Assembly: GCA_026671195.1 (NCBI GenBank)
Contig: JAPOHD010000002.1
Span: forward strand, 62,001 to 126,000
Direction of reading: 5' to 3'
From: Draconibacterium aestuarii
GTDB taxonomy: Bacteria > Bacteroidota > Bacteroidia > Bacteroidales > Prolixibacteraceae
DNA: 64,000 nucleotides
Position numbers and translations under genes: made by a program. Positions 17,838 through 26,913 of the stretch are shown piece after piece (within the stretch, counting starts at the first letter, position 1; each line of letters begins with the position of its first letter). The notes beneath the pieces were generated by a model. That model was not told the origin of the DNA and did not search any database. It saw nothing but the letters and a program-made list of their open reading frames with translations.

Positions 17838-18746
17838 TTAAAAATACCCTTCTCTTTTCTTTTGTTCCATCGAGGCTTCCTGGTCGAAGTCGATCACCCG
17901 TGTTGTACGTTCCGAAACGGTTACCGTCATCATTTCTTCCACAATCTCTTCAATGGTGGTTGCATTCGATTCAACCGCACCGGTTAAAGGGTAGCAGCCC
18001 AAAGTACGGAAACGTACCATGCGCATTTCTGCCTTGTCGCGTAATTCTTTTGGCATACGTTCGTCGTCCACCAAAATCAAACTACCGTCCATGTCAACCA
18101 CAGGGCGTTCTTTTGCATAATACAGTGGTACAATCGGAATGTTCTCCAATCGAATGTATTGCCAAATATCTAATTCTGTCCAGTTTGAAATTGGGAATAC
18201 ACGAATGGATTCTCCCTTTTGAACGCGTGAGTTGTAAATGTTCCACAACTCGGGACGTTGATTTTTGGGATCCCACTGGTGGAATTTATCACGGAACGAA
18301 AAGATTCGTTCTTTAGCACGCGATTTTTCTTCATCGCGACGTGCACCACCAAAAGCTGCATCAAATTTATGAATGTTCAAACCTTCAAGTAAAGCCTGGG
18401 TTTTCATAATGTCGGTGTGCACCTTACTTCCATGAGTAAATGGTCCAACACCACTTTCAAAACCTTCTTTGTTGTGATGTACAATTAAATCCCATCCTTT
18501 GTCATTGGCATATTGTTCGCGGAAATCAATCATTTCTTTAAACTTCCATTTCGAATCGATATGCATTAATGGAAAGGGAACTTTTCCGGGGTAAAAGGCT
18601 TTTTCGGCTAAACGTACCATAACCGAAGAGTCTTTCCCAATGGAATACAGCATTACAGGATTTTCGAATTCAGCTGCCACTTCGCGGATAATGTGAATGG
18701 CTTCTGCTTCCAACTCGCGAAGGTTTGTTAATGAATATTCATTCAT
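17838..18746 (-). CDS. cysD: Sulfate adenylyltransferase small subunit
   Basis: Catalytic subunit of ATP sulfurylase; forms APS from ATP and sulfate, driven by the CysN GTPase. The 302-residue product belongs to the PP-loop/PAPS reductase-like superfamily: the ATP-binding [17 protein letters not shown] at about 36-52, [15 protein letters not shown], and the CysD blocks [26 protein letters not shown] and [21 protein letters not shown] (all in part). Length is standard. It lies upstream of cysNC on the same strand and after the SLC13 permease gene. Confidence 0.96.
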   Translation of the reverse strand: MNEYSLTNLRELEAEAIHIIREVAAEFENPVMLYSIGKDSSVMVRLAEKAFYPGKVPFPLMHIDSKWKFKEMIDFREQYANDKGWDLIVHHNKEGFESGVGPFTHGSKVHTDIMKTQALLEGLNIHKFDAAFGGARRDEEKSRAKERIFSFRDKFHQWDPKNQRPELWNIYNSRVQKGESIRVFPISNWTELDIWQYIRLENIPIVPLYYAKERPVVDMDGSLILVDDERMPKELRDKAEMRMVRFRTLGCYPLTGAVESNATTIEEIVEEMMTVTVSERTTRVIDFDQEASMEQKKREGYF

Positions 18747-18932
18747 TCGTTTCTATTTTTATTTAATACAACTCATGTTGCAGTTTCCTGATTTTCAGAG
18801 AAGACGTCATGTAGCTATATTAATTCAATTAATACTTATCAAAAAGGATTGCAAAGATAGAATTTTATTCCTTTTTGGACGAGTAATTAAGGACAATAAG
18901 GTCTATATTTAAACTGGATTTATGACAATTAT

Positions 18933-20741
18933 CTAGAAACTCCAGAAATAGGGGATGAGGAGCATTGACAAAATAAAAGCGATAATATTAAGAGGTAGTC
19001 CGATTTTTACGTAATCGCTGAATTTGTAATTTCCGATTGCCTGAACTATCAGGTTGGTTTGATAACCAATTGGAGTTGAGAAGCTTGCTGATGCTGCTAT
19101 TGCAATGGTTACAAAAAATGGTTTCGGATCGACATTCATTTGCTCGGCAGCGGCAAGTGCAATGGGAAAAACCATGGCAGCTGCGGCGTTGTTCGTAATA
19201 ATTTCAGTAAAAATTGCTGTTATAATAAACAGGGCAGCAAGTACCCCAACCGGCCCAAATTGCTGCGAAATATTTATAGTGGCCCGGGCAATGGTTTCAT
19301 CAGCTCCCGAATTTTGCATGGCCTTACTTATAGCAAAAGCACAGGCAATGGTGATAAGTACATCCCAGCTTATGGCTTTGGTGTATTTCTGGTGCGGCAT
19401 TATTTTTAGCCAGATAAGTAACATAGCTGCAATGGATGCAAAATAGAACATGTCGAAATTTATGCCATTGGGTGAAGTTATAAATTTACCGACTGTAGTT
19501 CCAATCACCATTGCCAGAAGAATGATGGTTGCGATCCATTTTTTCCAGAAAGTTCCTGTTGTACGATAATCACGGATATAGGAAGTAAGATAAAATATTT
19601 TTGATTCTCCCCAGTTCTCAATAAACTTTTCGGTAGTGAGGAGTACCAGGTTGTCGCCGGGTTTTAAGTGTAGCTTATCCATGTTTGTGGTAATACGCTC
19701 ACCGTTTCGGTGGATGGCTAGCACAACTGCCTGGTAATGATCGTAAAAGTTAAATTCGTGAATGGTTTTGCCAATGGCGGGAAATCTTGGAGCCAGCACG
19801 GCTTCATATTGTTTTAACTTGTCTTTATCAATCCCTTTTATTAAGTCGATACCACTTAGTTTTAGGTTTTGGTTGGCAATAATATAATTTAACCGATCGG
19901 ATTTTCCGGCCACCAGCAATTTGTCGTTAACCAGAAGCTTAAATATTCCTTTTTTTGTTTCAATTATATTTCCTTCGCGGTTAATAATTTGAATAAAAAG
20001 TCCTTTTAGATCTTTTGACCTGCCGTTTTTTATTTCCAGTCCAATCAGGTTGCTCCCTTCGGGTATTATTACATCGTAGTGGTAATCTTTGTACTCGGTA
20101 GAACTTTTTGAGTTGAAAAATATTTTTTCACCGGGCAGGAACCTGTTCCCAAAAACGGTCATGTAAATCGTTCCGATAATGGCTATAAAAATGCCCACTT
20201 TGCCCAGTTCAAACATGCTAAATCCTTGGTAGCCGTTTTCCAGAATCAACCCGTGTACCACAAGATTGGTCGATGTTCCGATGAGTGTGCACATACCTCC
20301 AAAAATTGTGGCATATGACAGGGGGATCAAAAACTTCTTAGATGAAAGGTTTAGGGTCTCTGACCATCGTTTTATGATTGGTGCAAAAATAATTACAACC
20401 GGGGTGTTATTTAAAAATCCGGAGAGAAAAGATACCGGTAGCATTATTTGTGGAATAAGCGAGACCATTTTTCTTCTTTTTCGAGGGAGGTAGGTTTGTG
20501 CCAGCCTGTTTAGTACACCTGATTGTCGGATACCTTCACTAACCAGAAACAAAACAGCAATTGAAATCATTCCCTTGTTTGAAAAGCCGGCCAGCATTTC
20601 TTTGTCGGTGATTATGCCGGTTGCCATTAATACAATTGCCGATGAGAAAAAGATAAGCCCCGGGCGCATCACTTCTTTGGCCAGAGCAACTATTGTTATA
20701 AAAACTATTGCAAGAACAATATATCCGTCGGTACTAATCAA
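18933..20741 (-). CDS. SLC13/DASS-type anion permease with two RCK-C domains
   Basis: Inner-membrane transporter, probably for sulfate given the cysD/cysNC genes directly downstream on the same strand. The 602-residue product has membrane segments in two halves (about 1-200 and 400-602) with the family's repeated patterns NNTPVVIIFAPI and TNNAAAAMVFPIALA. Between them lie two soluble TrkA-C/RCK-C-like modules (about 210-380; EGSNLIGLEIKNGRSKDLKG and FPAIGKTIHEFNFYDHYQAV). This layout is common to bacterial SLC13 sulfate carriers. Substrate is inferred from context; other dianions cannot be excluded. Confidence 0.88.
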   Translation of the reverse strand: MISTDGYIVLAIVFITIVALAKEVMRPGLIFFSSAIVLMATGIITDKEMLAGFSNKGMISIAVLFLVSEGIRQSGVLNRLAQTYLPRKRRKMVSLIPQIMLPVSFLSGFLNNTPVVIIFAPIIKRWSETLNLSSKKFLIPLSYATIFGGMCTLIGTSTNLVVHGLILENGYQGFSMFELGKVGIFIAIIGTIYMTVFGNRFLPGEKIFFNSKSSTEYKDYHYDVIIPEGSNLIGLEIKNGRSKDLKGLFIQIINREGNIIETKKGIFKLLVNDKLLVAGKSDRLNYIIANQNLKLSGIDLIKGIDKDKLKQYEAVLAPRFPAIGKTIHEFNFYDHYQAVVLAIHRNGERITTNMDKLHLKPGDNLVLLTTEKFIENWGESKIFYLTSYIRDYRTTGTFWKKWIATIILLAMVIGTTVGKFITSPNGINFDMFYFASIAAMLLIWLKIMPHQKYTKAISWDVLITIACAFAISKAMQNSGADETIARATINISQQFGPVGVLAALFIITAIFTEIITNNAAAAMVFPIALAAAEQMNVDPKPFFVTIAIAASASFSTPIGYQTNLIVQAIGNYKFSDYVKIGLPLNIIAFILSMLLIPYFWSF

Positions 20742-21051
20742 AATATTTCTGGTATTTTATTGCTTACTAATTGGTCGAAGTCTGTTTTTTTTTGATGGAT
20801 CAAAACTACTACTAAAATTTAGTTCATTCAAAATAAAATTTCACAATCTGCATCCAGGGGTAGGTGTGCGCTTGTAAGTGTCAGTAGTATAGGCGATTGT
20901 TGTGGTTGGTTAGCTGTGTGTGCAAAGGAGAAAGTTGTTAAGAGATGCAAAAAAGTGGATTTTTTTTCGAAAAAATGCCCGTTGGGTTTGTATGGAAAAA
21001 AATAATTTCTACTTTTGCATCGCCTTTGAAAAACAAGGGCACTACAAGGAT
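20742..21051. other. Divergent upstream region of permease and tRNA-Lys
   Basis: 310 bases without a gene. The right part holds the tRNA-Lys promoter; for the leftward permease gene I see no clear promoter. Confidence 0.5.
20987..21017 (+). promoter_or_regulatory. Promoter of tRNA-Lys (TTTG-19-TACTTTTG)
   Basis: TTTG at 20987-20990 and TACTTTTG at 21010-21017 with a 19-base spacer, an exact fit to the Bacteroidota housekeeping sigma consensus TTTG/TAnnTTTG. It is followed 34 bases later by the tRNA. Confidence 0.82.
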
Positions 21052-21124
21052 GACTCAGTAGCTCAGTTGGTAGAGCACATCCCTTTTAAGGATGGGGTCC
21101 TGGGTTCGAGACCCAGCTGAGTCA
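21052..21124 (+). tRNA. tRNA-Lys (anticodon TTT)
   Basis: Full cloverleaf: acceptor GACTCAG/CTGAGTC, D arm GCTCAGTTGGTAGAGC, anticodon stem CATCC/GGATG around loop CTTTTAA with anticodon TTT at 21085-21087, T arm CTGGG-TTCGAGA-CCCAG, discriminator A. CCA is not encoded. It has its own promoter and terminator. No partial copy of its 3' end, as would mark an integrated element, is seen in the window. Confidence 0.97.
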
Positions 21125-21133
21125 CACCAAGAC

Positions 21134-21165
21134 AAAAAGCTTCAGTTTAACTGGAGCTTTTTTTG
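21134..21165 (+). terminator. Terminator of tRNA-Lys
   Basis: AAAAAGCTTCAGT and ACTGGAGCTTTTTTT form a hairpin with a TTA loop and a U tail, 10 bases after the tRNA. Confidence 0.85.
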
Positions 21166-21220
21166 TTTTTAAACGATTGCCTATTTTGTCATTGCTTTGA
21201 TCCATTTTAAAAAATCAAAA

Positions 21221-21246
21221 AAAAACAGGAACCAGACGATTCCTGC
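21221..21246 (-). terminator. Terminator after the TldE gene
   Basis: CAGGAA and TTCCTG arms 8 bases apart; on the minus strand the hairpin is followed by a U run (the A run at 21216-21225). It lies 25 bases past the stop of the TldE-like gene. Confidence 0.7.
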
Positions 21247-21270
21247 TTTTATATGATATCCGGCCTTCTT

Positions 21271-22587
21271 TTAAATTCCGCTAAAATCAACATTCTCAAA
21301 TAAAACAGAAGGTGTAAGCCACGATGAATTTTTGTTTACATCGTTGCCTATTTCGCCAATGTTCGACCAAAGAGTAAGCATATTGCCTGTAATATTCATT
21401 TCTGAAACCGGTTTCGTCAATTGGCCATTTTCAATTAGAAATCCGTCGATACCATATGAGAAATCGCCAGTTGATCCATTGCAGTTTCCTCCGTTAAAAC
21501 CGGTAACCAGAATTCCTTTTTTTGTCGATGCCACCATTTCGTCAAGATTTTTATTGCTGGTTTCGAATACCAGATTGGTTGTACCTCCGCTGGTAGGAGC
21601 CATTTTTAGTTTTTTCCCGTAATAAGTATCAATATAGTAGGTTTCCAGAACACCTTTGTTGAACACCGGACGTTTTTTAGTTGCAAGACCTTCACCATCG
21701 AACAAACGCGATCCGCGCCCTCCAATAATAAATGGGTCGTCGATTAGTGTAAGTTTGTCGGAAACAACTTTTTTGCCCAATTTATCGATCAGGAATGAAT
21801 TTTTCTGTTGTATTGCCGATCCGTTTAAGGCATTAATAAGTGGTCCGAATATTCGTCCCATTGAACGGTTCTCAACAATCATCGACATCGTTCCGGATTC
21901 GATCTTTTCCTGGCCAATTTTTTTCAGTGCTCTTTCGAGGGCGATTTTACCGGTGCCTTCTTTTTTTAGTTTGTTGTATTTTATGGCACTTTCGCTCCAG
22001 CCTGATTCAGGACGTGCTTCGCCACCATCTACTGAAACCGAAGTGAAGATACCAAAATGCGAGTTGGCGGTATACCCCTCGAAACCGTTGCTGGTAACTG
22101 TAATGCGCTCGTTCAGTCCGTCGTAATAACTACACGAAACTGAAATGAGTCGTTCGTCTTTTCCGAATACTTCTTTTTCGGCAGCAAATGCTAGATCAAT
22201 CTTTTCTTTTGGGGTAATTTTGCTGAAATTTTCATCCAATAAATCCAGGTTTTCACCTTCGCCCTTATAATATAGTTCAGGTTCGGGTAAGGTGCGGAAT
22301 TCGTCTTCCGACAGGAACCTTGTTCCTTCGATAGCTTCTTCAATAAAACGGGCCAGCTCTTCTTTTTTCATTCGGCTGGTAGAGTGGGCTGAATATTTTC
22401 CATCCACAAATAAACGGATAGAAAGACTGCTTTGAATAGCTTGTTCCAGTTTGTCGATTTTTTGTTCGCGAACCTCAACACTGCTGCTCTGACTATTGGC
22501 AATGCTAACGCTTGCTTGTTGGGCACCATTTTCTAAGGCGTGATTCATGGCCCATTTGGCTAATATATGTTTTTCTTCTTTTGTCAT
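21271..22587 (-). CDS. TldE/PmbA-like subunit of the TldD/TldE metalloprotease
   Basis: Non-catalytic partner expected to pair with the TldD protein encoded just upstream; the complex degrades small unfolded peptides and, in E. coli, matures microcin B17 and CcdA. The 438-residue product lacks the HExxxH zinc motif and has the PmbA/TldE C-terminal pattern (VTGFNGGNCNGSTGDFSYGIDGFLIENG, in part). No signal peptide is seen, in contrast to its partner. The gap to tldD is 83 bases, same strand, so one operon is likely. Confidence 0.9.
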   Translation of the reverse strand: MTKEEKHILAKWAMNHALENGAQQASVSIANSQSSSVEVREQKIDKLEQAIQSSLSIRLFVDGKYSAHSTSRMKKEELARFIEEAIEGTRFLSEDEFRTLPEPELYYKGEGENLDLLDENFSKITPKEKIDLAFAAEKEVFGKDERLISVSCSYYDGLNERITVTSNGFEGYTANSHFGIFTSVSVDGGEARPESGWSESAIKYNKLKKEGTGKIALERALKKIGQEKIESGTMSMIVENRSMGRIFGPLINALNGSAIQQKNSFLIDKLGKKVVSDKLTLIDDPFIIGGRGSRLFDGEGLATKKRPVFNKGVLETYYIDTYYGKKLKMAPTSGGTTNLVFETSNKNLDEMVASTKKGILVTGFNGGNCNGSTGDFSYGIDGFLIENGQLTKPVSEMNITGNMLTLWSNIGEIGNDVNKNSSWLTPSVLFENVDFSGI

Positions 22588-22670
22588 TTTTTTTAGATTT
22601 TAGCTATGAGCTTCTAGCTGTGAGCTACAAGCAAAATTCTTTAAATTCTAAACATTAAATCCTGAATTAA

Positions 22671-24197
22671 TTAGGCATTTGTTCCGCCAACGGTCATTTT
22701 CTTTACTAATACAGTGGGTAATCCAAGTGTAACCGGAACTGACTGTCCGTCTTTTCCGCACGTCCAGGTGCCACTGTCGTTTTTGTAATCGTTGGCTGCC
22801 ATAGATATATCGGCTAAAGCCTGAGGCCCGTTTCCAACAATGTTAATGTCTTTAATGGGGCGGGTTAGTTTCCCTTTTTCAATAATGTATCCCGATTTTA
22901 CGAAGAATGTAAAGTCACCAGCACCGATTTTTACTTCGCCATTGCTAAAGTTATCTACATATACTCCATAATCAACTTCAGCAAATATTTGCTCTACTGA
23001 GTGCGGACCATTTTCCATGTAGGTAGAACGCATCCTGGGAAGTGGCATGTTGCGGAATCCCTCACGGCGTCCGTTCCCGGTTGGTTCAACACCATAATGT
23101 TTGGCACTGATACGGTCGTGAATGTAACTGTTCAAAATGCCATCTTTTACCAGGTAGGTTTTTTGTACATCGTTCCCTTCGTCATCAATATTGATAGCGC
23201 CACGATCGTTTGGAAGTGTGCCGTCGTCAATAATATTGATAAAATTTTCAGCTACTTTTTTATTCAGTTTGTCGCTGAAAATTGAAGTTCCCTTTCGGTT
23301 AAAATCAGCTTCGAAAGTATGTCCTATTGCTTCGTGTAAAAGAATTCCGGAACCACCTGCACCCAAAACAACGGGCATTTCGCCGGCTTTTGGTTTAACG
23401 GCTTCAAATAAAATATTGGTTTTACTGATGGCTTCATTGGCTAACTCGTCAATTAAATCTTCGTTTAACCATTCAAATCCTTTTCGCACCGAGCGGGCCG
23501 CATAGGCATTTTCAATTTGTTCGCCCTTCTGCATAATACAAACAGCATAGAAGCTAACCATCGGTCGATAATCGTAGGTTAATCTTCCTTCCGAATTGTA
23601 AAACAAAACGAAGCTTGTTTCGTCACTTAAACCGGCATTCACTTTAATTACTTTATCGTCGAGACTAAAAATTTTATCGTTTATTCCCTGCACAAAAGGT
23701 ACTTTGTCTTTAACCGAAACATCTTCCCATTTTTTCGAAATTTTATAATAATCAGAAGGAAGTTTTTCGCTAAAAGCTTGTTGTTTAAAATCACTGCTGC
23801 TGTCGGCAATGTTCGCTGCTAATTTTGCAGCGTTTAACATATCGTCAAGTGCGATGTTTTCAGAGTAGGCAAAACCAGTTTGGTCGCCTTTTAAAACCCG
23901 AATACCAACACCAAAGTCGATGTTTGAATAGGCTCGGTTTACTTTGCCGTCTTCAAGGCCAATGCTATTTGATGTTTTATGTTCGAAAAAAAGATCGGCA
24001 TAATCGCCACCTTTGCTCATAGCAGTTGCAACTACTTTTTGCAACATCTCGGTTGAAACCTCAAAATGGTCTAAATAATTTTTCACGTCTGCTGAAATTT
24101 GTACGTTCTGGCACGATTGCATAAAAGGAGGCAATACCATGCTTCCGGCTGCAAACATACCACTTGTTTTAATAAAATTACGTCTGTCAACTTTCAT
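22671..24197 (-). CDS. TldD-like zinc metalloprotease with Tat-type signal
   Basis: Catalytic half of a TldD/TldE protease. The zinc motif HEAIGH is at residues 288-293 (HExxxH), and the C-terminal GTWTCGKDGQSVPV contains the conserved Cys ligand. Residues 1-30 carry RRNFIK followed by a hydrophobic stretch and MQSC, which reads as a twin-arginine signal with a possible lipobox. That predicts export of TldD while its TldE partner has no signal. 508 residues, slightly above the E. coli protein because of the signal. Confidence 0.92.
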   Translation of the reverse strand: MKVDRRNFIKTSGMFAAGSMVLPPFMQSCQNVQISADVKNYLDHFEVSTEMLQKVVATAMSKGGDYADLFFEHKTSNSIGLEDGKVNRAYSNIDFGVGIRVLKGDQTGFAYSENIALDDMLNAAKLAANIADSSSDFKQQAFSEKLPSDYYKISKKWEDVSVKDKVPFVQGINDKIFSLDDKVIKVNAGLSDETSFVLFYNSEGRLTYDYRPMVSFYAVCIMQKGEQIENAYAARSVRKGFEWLNEDLIDELANEAISKTNILFEAVKPKAGEMPVVLGAGGSGILLHEAIGHTFEADFNRKGTSIFSDKLNKKVAENFINIIDDGTLPNDRGAINIDDEGNDVQKTYLVKDGILNSYIHDRISAKHYGVEPTGNGRREGFRNMPLPRMRSTYMENGPHSVEQIFAEVDYGVYVDNFSNGEVKIGAGDFTFFVKSGYIIEKGKLTRPIKDINIVGNGPQALADISMAANDYKNDSGTWTCGKDGQSVPVTLGLPTVLVKKMTVGGTNA

Positions 24198-24638
24198 TCT
24201 GGTGTATTTAATGTGAATATCTGATTTGTAATAGTAGTTGCTTCAAGGCAATATAGGTAATAATCGTGACGAATAAATTACAGATTTAACTGAATTATAT
24301 TGCTTATGTAGTTGTTTTAACGGGGAAATGTAATGAAATCTTACATGTATTTTAAAAATATTTTGTTGGGTGTGTGAAATTGGGGCATTGCAATAAAAAA
24401 TGATTAGTTTCGAACCCGCTGGGGTATATGTTTTTAAGGATGCTTCAGTAAAAAATATTGTTTTTTGTCATTATGTGTAGTTTGTAGAAGGGGGGCTGAC
24501 AAAAATCTAATTTTAATGTAAAATATTTATTAATTTATTACAAATTGTTATATAATTGCACTCTTAGATTTCATATAAGCATAAATTTGTATCGAACAGT
24601 TATAGAATATCCATATTTAAATATAATTTAATTACATC
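24198..24638. other. Upstream region of the GSII gene
   Basis: 441 bases, strongly AT-rich. The right end holds a possible -7 box; the remainder shows no gene, and no riboswitch that I recognise. Confidence 0.5.
24556..24589 (+). promoter_or_regulatory. Possible promoter of the GSII gene
   Basis: TAAATTTG at 24582-24589 fits TAnnTTTG; the nearest upstream TTG is at 24556 with a 23-base spacer, longer than ideal. It would give a leader of about 45 bases. Confidence 0.45.
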
Positions 24639-25652
24639 ATGAAATCAAAATTGGAATACATTTGGCTGGATGGTTCTGAACCAACTCAGCAACTTAGAGC
24701 TAAAACACGCGTAGCAGAAAATTTTAGCGGTAACCTGGAAGATTGTCCGGTATGGTCTTTTGATGGATCATCAACGAACCAGGCAGGTGGTGAACTTTCT
24801 GACCTTTTATTAAAGCCAGTATTTGTTTGTCCTGACCCGGATCGCAAAAATGCATATTTGGTATTAACTGAGGTTTTAAATCCTGACGGAACTGCACACG
24901 AAACAAATGGTCGTGCGCACATTGAAGAAGAGGATGAAGATTTCTGGTTTGGTTTTGAGCAGGAATATTTCTTGTATGATCCACAAACTCGTCTTCCTTT
25001 AGGTTTCCCTGCAGGAGGTTTTCCTGAGCCACAAGGACCTTATTATTGTGGAGTAGGTGGTTCTAAAGCTTTCGGTCGTGCAATTGTTGAAGAGCATTTC
25101 GATCTTTGTTTGGAAGCCGGATTAAACGTAGAAGGTATTAATGCAGAGGTAGCTGCCGGACAGTGGGAATATCAGATTTTCGCTAAAGGTGCTCACAATG
25201 CTGGTGACCAGATTTGGGTGTCACGTTTCCTTTTGGAACGTACTGCTGAAAAATATGGTGTTGATGTTGAATGGCATCCAAAACCACTTGGAAAAGATCT
25301 TGACTGGAACGGTTCGGGTATGCACGCAAACTTCTCGAATGGTTTAATGAGAACTTGTGGCGACGAAAAAGTATTTACTGCAATTTGCGAAGAGTTCGGT
25401 AAATATATTCCTGAGCACATTGCTGTTTACGGAGCATACAACGACCAACGTCTAACCGGTAAACACGAAACTGCATCGATTCACGATTACAGCTATGGCG
25501 TATCTGACCGTGGTGCTTCGATTCGTATTCCTGTTGGAACAGTAGAAGATGGTTGGAAAGGTCGTTTGGAAGACCGTCGTCCTTCTTCAAATGCAGATCC
25601 ATACAAAGTTGGAGCTCGTATCATTAAAACGGTGCACGGAGCAAAAGTTTAA
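24639..25652 (+). CDS. Glutamine synthetase type II (eukaryote-like)
   Basis: Makes glutamine from glutamate, ammonia and ATP in the cytoplasm. The 337-residue product has the short GSII form: beta-grasp N terminus (LEYIWLDGSEPTQQLRAKTRV), the WSFDGSSTNQAGG motif at about 38-50, the metal-binding FGFEQEYFLYD, the ATP-site GSGMHANFS at about 225-235 and NDQRLTGKHETASIHDYSYG. It lacks the C-terminal adenylylation segment of GSI. It is monocistronic with its own terminator. It is one of three glutamine synthetase relatives within 8 kb. Confidence 0.95.
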   Translation: MKSKLEYIWLDGSEPTQQLRAKTRVAENFSGNLEDCPVWSFDGSSTNQAGGELSDLLLKPVFVCPDPDRKNAYLVLTEVLNPDGTAHETNGRAHIEEEDEDFWFGFEQEYFLYDPQTRLPLGFPAGGFPEPQGPYYCGVGGSKAFGRAIVEEHFDLCLEAGLNVEGINAEVAAGQWEYQIFAKGAHNAGDQIWVSRFLLERTAEKYGVDVEWHPKPLGKDLDWNGSGMHANFSNGLMRTCGDEKVFTAICEEFGKYIPEHIAVYGAYNDQRLTGKHETASIHDYSYGVSDRGASIRIPVGTVEDGWKGRLEDRRPSSNADPYKVGARIIKTVHGAKV

Positions 25653-25675
25653 TTTATTATCTTTTATATAGAAAG

Positions 25676-25703
25676 AACTGCCTCTTGTGGGGCAGTTTTT
25701 TTT
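25676..25703 (+). terminator. Terminator of the GSII gene
   Basis: AACTGCC and GGCAGTT arms around TCTTGTGG, then TTTTTT. The aminotransferase gene begins within 30 bases, so read-through could feed it. Confidence 0.8.
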
Positions 25704-25733
25704 ATGCCATTTTTGCCGAAAAATACAATGTTT

Positions 25734-26840
25734 ATGAAGAGGTTAGAAATTAATCACCATCTTTTTTACGAGACTTCTCATTCGCCTTCTTTAGTTGATA
25801 TTGTTGGTGAAAAGATGTTGGGCCGGGTGCTGGATTTTTGTTTTATTGAGAATCCTTATTATCCGGGGAAACGCCTGCTACGAAAGTTAAAGCGTAAATT
25901 GCCGGTGGTTATAAAATCATATCCGTCGAGTAATCCAACTTTGGCACAAAAAGATCTGGCTACAGTAATTCATACCCATCCCAACCACATTGTTATTGGA
26001 AACGGGGCCACTGAACTGATTACAATTATCGAAAATCAGTTGGTTGAAAATATTGGGATTCCAATACCTACTTTTAGCGAATACATTGAAAAACTAAGAA
26101 GCTCAGATCAGGTTAAATTATTCCAGTTGCCTGCCGAAAATCGCTATCAGCTCGATTTGGATGAGTATGCCGGGTGGATTAATGCAGAAGGATTGTCCGC
26201 TGCTTTAATTATTAATCCGGGAAATCCAACAGGGCAATTTATTTCAACCGAAAAGATGCTCGGTTTTCTGGAACAAATGAGGGATTTACAACTAATATTG
26301 GTTGATGAATCGTTTATTGATTTTGCCGGAGAAGAAGTCCCCAGCCTAATTCCTTTTATTGAAAAATATCCGAATGTGATTATTGTGCGAAGCATGAGCA
26401 AACATTGTGGGATTCCGGGTTTGAGGTTGGGGTATTGTTGTACTTCAAACGCTGATTTCCTTCGTAAAATAAGAAGTGCTTTACCCATTTGGAATATTAA
26501 CACTTTGGCTGAATATTTTCTGACTCAGTTAAAAGATACTGATCGGGAATATCATATTGCGCGAAAAAAAGTGATTGCCGATGTGGAAGATTTGTACCTG
26601 AAATTGAAAACGATTCAGGGATTTGAAGTGTATCCGACTGGTAGTAATTTTATTTTGTTAAAAATTACCTACGGTCCAACAGCATACGAACTGCAAATGA
26701 AACTTTTGGAAGAATACGGTGTTTACGTGCGCGACTGTTCAAACAAAGTTGGTCTCGATAAATATCATATCCGTGTGGCTTCGCAGGGGCGAAAAAAAGA
26801 TAAGTTTTTACTAAAAGCCCTTGTAGAATTAGCCGGGTAG
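25734..26840 (+). CDS. PLP-dependent aminotransferase, class I/II (HisC/CobD-like)
   Basis: Fold-type I aminotransferase or decarboxylase. The product of about 368 residues shows the phosphate/cofactor region GNGATELI, the INPGNPTGQF loop, ILVDESFIDF with the Asp that contacts the pyridine nitrogen, and SMSKHCGIPGLRLGY with the Schiff-base Lys. These are shared by histidinol-phosphate aminotransferase and threonine-phosphate decarboxylase; the substrate cannot be chosen. No other his or cob gene is near. In-frame ATGs at 25704 and 25728 also exist; 25704 touches the U tail of the terminator, so a later start was preferred. Convergent with the HAD gene. Confidence 0.85.
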   Translation: MKRLEINHHLFYETSHSPSLVDIVGEKMLGRVLDFCFIENPYYPGKRLLRKLKRKLPVVIKSYPSSNPTLAQKDLATVIHTHPNHIVIGNGATELITIIENQLVENIGIPIPTFSEYIEKLRSSDQVKLFQLPAENRYQLDLDEYAGWINAEGLSAALIINPGNPTGQFISTEKMLGFLEQMRDLQLILVDESFIDFAGEEVPSLIPFIEKYPNVIIVRSMSKHCGIPGLRLGYCCTSNADFLRKIRSALPIWNINTLAEYFLTQLKDTDREYHIARKKVIADVEDLYLKLKTIQGFEVYPTGSNFILLKITYGPTAYELQMKLLEEYGVYVRDCSNKVGLDKYHIRVASQGRKKDKFLLKALVELAG

Positions 26841-26913
26841 CTTTTTACTTTGGTAGGCTTGTTTATGCATTTGTAAAGTCGAATGTTTTGCTTATTTGAA
26901 TGTAATATTGGTA

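Noticed and set aside
21052-21124. tRNA-Lys as integration site of a mobile element
   Set aside because: No integrase gene and no repeated tRNA 3' end within the window; flanking genes are ordinary.
25704-25733. ATG at 25704 as start of the aminotransferase
   Set aside because: It touches the U tail of the GSII terminator and adds residues without family support; a later ATG was preferred.
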